DNA from: WTJO01 sp965660165
GTDB lineage: Bacteria; Pseudomonadota; Alphaproteobacteria; Puniceispirillales; Puniceispirillaceae
Length of the DNA stretch: 64,000 nt
Reading direction: 5' to 3'
Assembly (NCBI GenBank): GCA_965660165.1
Contig: CBFHYU010000001.1
Coordinates: forward strand, 62,001 to 126,000
The position numbers were made by a program, and so were the translations under genes. Of this stretch, positions 60,241-64,000 are shown one piece after another. Every line of letters starts with the position of its first letter. Within the stretch, counting starts at the first letter, position 1. Under the pieces are notes generated by a model. That model was not told the DNA's origin, did no database searches, and saw only the letters and a program-made list of their open reading frames with translations.

Positions 60241-61674
60241 TTAGTGGGTTTCGCTCATGAAGCGCGTAACCAAAAAGGCTTCAAGACCTTCAATCCCGCC
60301 TTCTGATCCATATCCGCTATGTTTGATGCCGCCAAAAGGTGTTTCTGGCGTGCTTACCACAATCGAATTTATCGCAAGCATACCTGATTCAACATTATCT
60401 CTTAGCTTGTCAATAATGGCTGGATTATGGGTAAAGGCATAGGCCGCAAGACCAAATTCAAGCCTGTTTGCTTCTTCAATAACCTCATCAACATCCTTAA
60501 AGGTAGAAATAGGCGCGATTGGGCCAAATGGCTCTTCATTCATAATCATGGCTGATTTTGGCACATTATTCAGAACAGTTGGCGCATAGAAATAGCCTGG
60601 TCTGTTCATCCTGTTGCCGCCTGTCTTTAATTCAGCGCCCTGTTTGGTTGCATCATTTACAAATTGATCCATCACATCAAGGCGTCTTTCACCAACCAGC
60701 GGCCCCATATTGGCACCATCATCTAGACCGCTTGTTACATTCATTGCTTCCACACGTTTTACAAAGCTATCAACAAACTTGTCCTGAACTGATTCCTGAA
60801 CCAGAATTCGGGTTGGAGAGACACATACCTGACCTGCATTTCTGAACTTGCTACCAGCTGCGATTTCAGCTGCTTTTTCAGCATCAAAATCATCAAACAC
60901 CATCATTGGCGAATGACCACCAAGCTCCATTGTGCATTTGATCAGATTATCTGCTGCCAGTTTCTGCAGATGCATACCAACTGGCACACTGCCTGTGAAT
61001 GACAATTTGCGCGGCACAGGTGATTTGATCAGATGTTCTGATACCTCTGCTGGTTTGCCAAATACGATATTCAAGGCACCTGCTGGCAACCCTGCATCCA
61101 TCAACGCACGCCCGATCGCCACTGCTGTGCCAGGCGTTTCTTCACTTGGCTTAATGGTGATAGGACACCCTGCGGCAAGGGCGCCATATACCTTGCGCAC
61201 CACATTCACACATGGGAAATTCCACGCCACAAACGCAATCACAGGGCCAACAGGGCTTTTCATCACTGTCTGAGTCATGCCAGGGATGCGAGATGCAACA
61301 ACACGGCCATAGACCCGCTTGCCTTCTTCGCCGTACCATCTGGCAATATCAATGCCCATTTGCAATTCAATTTTTGCTTCTGCCAGAGGCTTACCCATTT
61401 CAATGGTCAGATTCTCAGCAATTTGCTCAAAGCGTTCTTCAAGAATGCGGGCTGATGCTTCAATAATTTTCTGGCGAGCAAGCGGGGTCATGCTTGCCCA
61501 TTGTTTATTCACTCTGGCATTTGCAGCCATCGCCATATCCAGATCAGAAATGCTGGCATGAGGTACATCTGCTATTACCTCGCCTGTCGCAGGATTAAAT
61601 ACAGGTTCTGACACCCCGTCTGACCCTGCGCGCCATTTTCCATCAATAAGAAGTTCTAATGTCTCATATGCCAT
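60241..61674 (-). CDS. NAD(P)-dependent aldehyde dehydrogenase, succinate-semialdehyde type
   Basis: Aldehyde dehydrogenase of 477 residues. FVAWNFPCVNVVRKVYGALAAGCPITIKPSEETPGTA (about 148-184) covers the cofactor site, ELGGHSPMMVFDD holds the general base Glu (about 250) and GQVCVSPTR the catalytic cysteine (about 284). The closest character is GabD or ketoglutarate-semialdehyde dehydrogenase. AAAGGG stands eight bases before the start. It is monocistronic with its own terminator. A role in putrescine/GABA breakdown is possible given the polyamine genes nearby but is not shown. Confidence 0.87.
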   Translation of the reverse strand: MAYETLELLIDGKWRAGSDGVSEPVFNPATGEVIADVPHASISDLDMAMAANARVNKQWASMTPLARQKIIEASARILEERFEQIAENLTIEMGKPLAEAKIELQMGIDIARWYGEEGKRVYGRVVASRIPGMTQTVMKSPVGPVIAFVAWNFPCVNVVRKVYGALAAGCPITIKPSEETPGTAVAIGRALMDAGLPAGALNIVFGKPAEVSEHLIKSPVPRKLSFTGSVPVGMHLQKLAADNLIKCTMELGGHSPMMVFDDFDAEKAAEIAAGSKFRNAGQVCVSPTRILVQESVQDKFVDSFVKRVEAMNVTSGLDDGANMGPLVGERRLDVMDQFVNDATKQGAELKTGGNRMNRPGYFYAPTVLNNVPKSAMIMNEEPFGPIAPISTFKDVDEVIEEANRLEFGLAAYAFTHNPAIIDKLRDNVESGMLAINSIVVSTPETPFGGIKHSGYGSEGGIEGLEAFLVTRFMSETH

Positions 61675-62026
61675 TATCTTAGCCCTTTCATTGCCCGTTA
61701 ATTTCGCGCTATTTTCATATCTGGATAATTAGCGGGGCTGTGTTTAATGTTAGGATTACAGGATTGAGCGTATCTTTGCAGTATTACATGAAAGTTTTCG
61801 AATCTGATGATCCCATAATCTCAGATATAAGGTGAAGCAGACACGCTGTCAGCAAAAATCTGAAACTTTCTGCATCGCAATGATGGTACAATGCAATTTA
61901 GATAATCTCCAGCCACATCTGCACTAATTTTCCATATTGGTAAAAAAGCTATCTCACCCCCCTTTTTTATGCTGTCATTTCATGCTTATCTATGGGTCTT
62001 ACTAATCTGATTAAGCTAGAGGTTCA
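61675..62026. other. Gene-free 352-base divergent region with inverted repeats
   Basis: No convincing reading frame. It separates the leftward aldehyde dehydrogenase from the rightward succinate dehydrogenase operon and must hold both promoters. GAAAGTTT (61790-61797) pairs with AAACTTTC (61863-61870), a perfect eight-base stem enclosing 65 bases. Inside it ATCTGA (61802-61807) pairs with TCAGAT (61821-61826). A good -10, TACAAT, lies just after this block on the plus strand. It could be a structured leader, an operator pair or a small RNA; no known RNA family is recognised. Confidence 0.5.
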
Positions 62027-62806
62027 ATGTTAACATCTGAAGAAAAACAGGCTTGCACTGATATGTTAGATGTGGCTGTTCACAGAGGCGGCGGCAATAT
62101 GCCCGCCACTATTCAGCACTATCAAGTGCCACGTCAGGACAACCAAACTGTGCTGGATATTGTCTCTTATATTCAGCATTATATTGATCCTAGCTTAAGC
62201 TATCGGTTTGCCTGTAGGGTGGGCATGTGCGGGTCATGTGCAATGATGGTAAATAATGAGCCACGCTGGACATGCCGCACCCATATTGACAAGGTTGTTG
62301 CCAACAATAAGATTGAGATTGCCCCGCTTCGCAATCTGCCTGTGATTAAAGATTTGGTGCCTGATCTAGATCCGTTTTTTGATAAATGGGTGAAGGCAGA
62401 GGCAAAACATCACCCCTCAGCCTCACGTCATCAACCAATGCATCTTCAATCGCCTGATAGCCCTGAGCGCAAGCGTGCAGATGCCAATATAGAATGTATC
62501 AACTGTGCGGTATGTTATGCAGCATGTGATACAGTAACAAACCAGCCAGATTATCTTGGACCTGCCGCTTTACAACGCGCATGGACATTGCTTAATGATG
62601 CCAAAGATGCTGATAAGCAAACTATCTGGAATGCTGTATCTGGCAGTGATGGATGCCATAATTGTCATTCTATCGGAAGCTGTTCGCATTATTGCCCAAA
62701 CGAGCTTAACCCGATGCTTGCCATTGCAGGGCTGAAACAGCAAACCATAAAACAGGCATTCTCGCTTACATCATTGCTGGAACAAAGTAATAAGCATGAT
62801 CGATAA
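62027..62806 (+). CDS. sdhB: Succinate dehydrogenase/fumarate reductase iron-sulfur subunit
   Basis: Electron-transfer subunit of 259 residues. The [2Fe-2S] site is CRVGMCGSC plus a cysteine in RWTCRTH (about 66-86). The second domain has CINCAVCYAAC (about 156-166), with C-x2-C-x2-C-x3-C, but followed by DTV instead of the usual Pro. A later set, CHNCHSIGSCSHYCP (about 209-223), completes the [3Fe-4S] and [4Fe-4S] ligands. AGAGG lies four bases before the start. It is first in its operon, unlike the classical C-D-A-B order, and overlaps the next gene by 11 bases. Confidence 0.9.
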   Translation: MLTSEEKQACTDMLDVAVHRGGGNMPATIQHYQVPRQDNQTVLDIVSYIQHYIDPSLSYRFACRVGMCGSCAMMVNNEPRWTCRTHIDKVVANNKIEIAPLRNLPVIKDLVPDLDPFFDKWVKAEAKHHPSASRHQPMHLQSPDSPERKRADANIECINCAVCYAACDTVTNQPDYLGPAALQRAWTLLNDAKDADKQTIWNAVSGSDGCHNCHSIGSCSHYCPNELNPMLAIAGLKQQTIKQAFSLTSLLEQSNKHDR

Positions 62807-63134
62807 AAAAATATATATCTGGCAAAGACTGTCAGCATTAGTCATGGTGCCACTTGTAATAGGGCATTTGGCAGTGATGATTTACGCTATCAATGGCGGG
62901 TTAAGTGTGGCTGAAATACTTGGCCGCACCCAAGATAGTATTGCGTGGCTGTTATTTTATGGCAGCTTTGTTCTAGCAGTATCTGTTCATGCATCACTGG
63001 GGCTAGCTGTTATTTCTGCTGAATGGTTCGGGCTAACGCCAAAAATAGCATCCTATCTAAGCCTAATTATCGGGCTGGTACTGCTGGCTATGGGCAGTCA
63101 TGCTATCTGGGCTGTAACCTTTGCATCTCACTAA
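62796..63134 (+). CDS. Small membrane subunit of the SDH/FRD-like complex, SdhD-like
   Basis: A 112-residue membrane protein with three predicted helices (about 12-31, 50-75, 85-108). The WQRLSAL motif (9-15) before helix one and His24 and His65 within helices resemble heme/quinone residues of SdhC/D. The stretch VSVHASLGLAVISAEW (about 62-77) recalls the helix-two heme ligand region of SdhD. It starts inside the end of sdhB (overlap 62796-62806) and lies between sdhB and the SdhC-like gene. Similarity to known anchors is weak, so the call relies on context. Confidence 0.75.
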   Translation: MIDKKIYIWQRLSALVMVPLVIGHLAVMIYAINGGLSVAEILGRTQDSIAWLLFYGSFVLAVSVHASLGLAVISAEWFGLTPKIASYLSLIIGLVLLAMGSHAIWAVTFASH

Positions 63135-63156
63135 TTTAGAACAAAGAAACAAGACT

Positions 63157-63543
63157 ATGATCAAGGAATATGCGGTAAAACAGACAACAGAAAAACAGCA
63201 CCGCCATGCCCGAACGCGAGGCCAGCCCTTGCGGCTTGCCTTTATATTACATCGGCTTTCTGGGGTGTTGCTGGCGCTGTTTTTGCCTGTTCATTTTTGG
63301 GTGTTATCACTTGTAATATCAGATGCAGACAGGCTGACACTATTTCTGGAATTAACTGAAATGCCGCTCATTAAGCTGGCTGAAACACTGTTAGTATGCT
63401 TGCTTGCAGTGCATTTTTTTGGCGGGTTACGGCTGATGGCCTTTGAATGGTTTAGCTGGCCTTCACATCAGAAAACATCTGCCGCAGTAGCCGTATCTAT
63501 GGCTATATTGATTGCCATGCTGTTTTTTTTAAGGACACTTTAG
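63157..63543 (+). CDS. Small membrane subunit of the SDH/FRD-like complex, SdhC-like
   Basis: A 128-residue membrane protein with three predicted helices (about 29-55, 70-90, 106-125) after a basic N-terminus (many His, Arg, Lys). LHRLSGVLLALFLPVHFW (31-48) has the HRxSG quinone-site motif of SdhC, and His86 in AVHFFGGLRLMAFEW is the probable heme ligand. I start at ATG 63157 (MIKEYAVK); a TTG at 63121 would overlap the preceding stop region. It ends immediately before the flavoprotein gene, whose ATG follows its stop with no gap. Confidence 0.8.
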   Translation: MIKEYAVKQTTEKQHRHARTRGQPLRLAFILHRLSGVLLALFLPVHFWVLSLVISDADRLTLFLELTEMPLIKLAETLLVCLLAVHFFGGLRLMAFEWFSWPSHQKTSAAVAVSMAILIAMLFFLRTL

Positions 63544-64000
63544 ATGATAGATCAGATTGAAAGACATGATACAGATATTCTGATTCTTGGTAGTGGCGGC
63601 GCAGGGTTATTTGCCGCCCTTCATGCCTTGCAACAGGGCAATGAGCATACCCGCATCACGATCGCTGTCAAAGGGCTTATCGGTAAATCAGGCTGCACAC
63701 GGATGGTGCAAGGCGGCTATAATGTTGCGCTTGGCGGCGGAGATACAATCGAGCGGCATTTTATGGATACAATACAAGGCGGCAAATGGTTGCCTAATCA
63801 AGATATGGCATGGCGGCTATGCAAAACTGCTGTTGAGCGGATTCATGAGCTGGAAAATGAAATTGGGTGCTTTTTTGACCGTAATCCAGATGGCACAATC
63901 CATCAAAAAGCCTTTGCTGGCCAAACAGCTGATAGAACTGTGCATAAGGGCGATTTAACAGGGATTGAGATTATCAGCAGGCTGATGGAACAGGTGCTTG
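63544..64000 (+). CDS. Succinate dehydrogenase/fumarate reductase flavoprotein subunit (partial, cut by window end)
   Basis: The first 152 residues of an SdhA/FrdA-family flavoprotein; the rest lies beyond 64000. The dinucleotide motif is ILGSGGAGLFAAL (14-26). The flavin region reads GKSGCTRMVQGGYNVALG (47-64). In classical SdhA and FrdA this region is S-H-T-x-x-x-Q-G-G and the histidine binds FAD covalently; here the position holds Cys51. ADRTVHKGDLTG (129-140) is in the place of the DRTGH block. The start directly abuts the stop of the SdhC-like gene. The enzyme probably holds FAD non-covalently, which would alter redox potential and direction (inference). Confidence 0.9.
   Translation, partial: MIDQIERHDTDILILGSGGAGLFAALHALQQGNEHTRITIAVKGLIGKSGCTRMVQGGYNVALGGGDTIERHFMDTIQGGKWLPNQDMAWRLCKTAVERIHELENEIGCFFDRNPDGTIHQKAFAGQTADRTVHKGDLTGIEIISRLMEQVL

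Noticed and set aside
63587..63958. A 123-codon open frame at the right end
   Set aside because: It is out of frame with the SdhA-like coding sequence starting at 63544, which carries clear FAD-binding motifs.
1..64000. tRNA, rRNA, CRISPR arrays, insertion sequences, prophage or toxin-antitoxin genes
   Set aside because: Looked for on both strands; no cloverleaf, spaced repeats, transposase, integrase or terminal inverted repeats were recognised.

Overview
The window looks like chromosome from a heterotrophic alphaproteobacterium. Base composition is roughly mid-40s percent G+C by eye (not computed), and genes are packed with many ATGA overlaps. The support is indirect: a fused indolepyruvate:ferredoxin oxidoreductase, an Entner-Doudoroff operon, a Caulobacter XylB-like sugar dehydrogenase, glutathione-dependent formaldehyde dehydrogenase and a carboxyspermidine route to spermidine. 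A marine SAR116-like lineage is my best guess, but no rRNA or ribosomal protein is present to prove it. I see no tRNA, rRNA, CRISPR array, insertion sequence, integrase or phage gene; this is metabolic core and accessory chromosome.

Layout. 0.2-7.2 kb: a leftward series (class III alcohol dehydrogenase, amidase, divergent M19 dipeptidase, an unrecognised 573-residue protein, DUF3726, DpkA-like reductase) that looks like an uncharacterised amide/imino-acid pathway. 7.4-11.1 kb: cysQ, mmsA, gloA and an SDR. 11.2-15.1 kb: a YnjBCD-type ABC importer with the ATPase divergent. 15.1-25.1 kb: FadN-type fusion, hydrolase, metY, indolepyruvate oxidoreductase, enoyl-CoA hydratase and HSL-type esterase. 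25.1-26.8 kb: an ABC-2 exporter. 26.8-32.3 kb: zwf-edd-eda-pgi. 32.4-35.9 kb: cobalt-type nitrile hydratase (alpha, beta, activator) divergent from a small protein plus amidase, together nitrile to amide to acid. 35.8-37.7 kb: SCO1 and a FAD oxidoreductase.

37.7-45.8 kb: an inositol operon read leftward (binding protein, permease with a large inserted domain, ATPase, RpiR regulator, iolD, iolB, iolE) with a clear promoter/operator; iolG and iolC are not here, and mmsA (the iolA step) lies about 30 kb away. 45.8-47.6 kb: a sugar dehydrogenase and SMP-30 lactonase pair. 47.6-52.9 kb: alcohol dehydrogenase, acyl-CoA dehydrogenase, family III CoA-transferase, enoyl-CoA hydratase and CitE-like lyase, a possible carboxylate degradation module. 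52.9-58.2 kb: speA, carboxyspermidine dehydrogenase, nspC and speB, a complete arginine to spermidine route without S-adenosylmethionine. 58.3-61.7 kb: aldo-keto reductase, EamA transporter and aldehyde dehydrogenase. 62.0-64.0 kb: a succinate dehydrogenase/fumarate reductase-like operon in B-D-C-A order whose flavoprotein, cut by the window end, lacks the flavin-linking histidine.

Several start codons were moved inward from the longest reading frame on the basis of Shine-Dalgarno spacing; these are noted per gene. All family calls are by reading the protein sequences; no database search was run.
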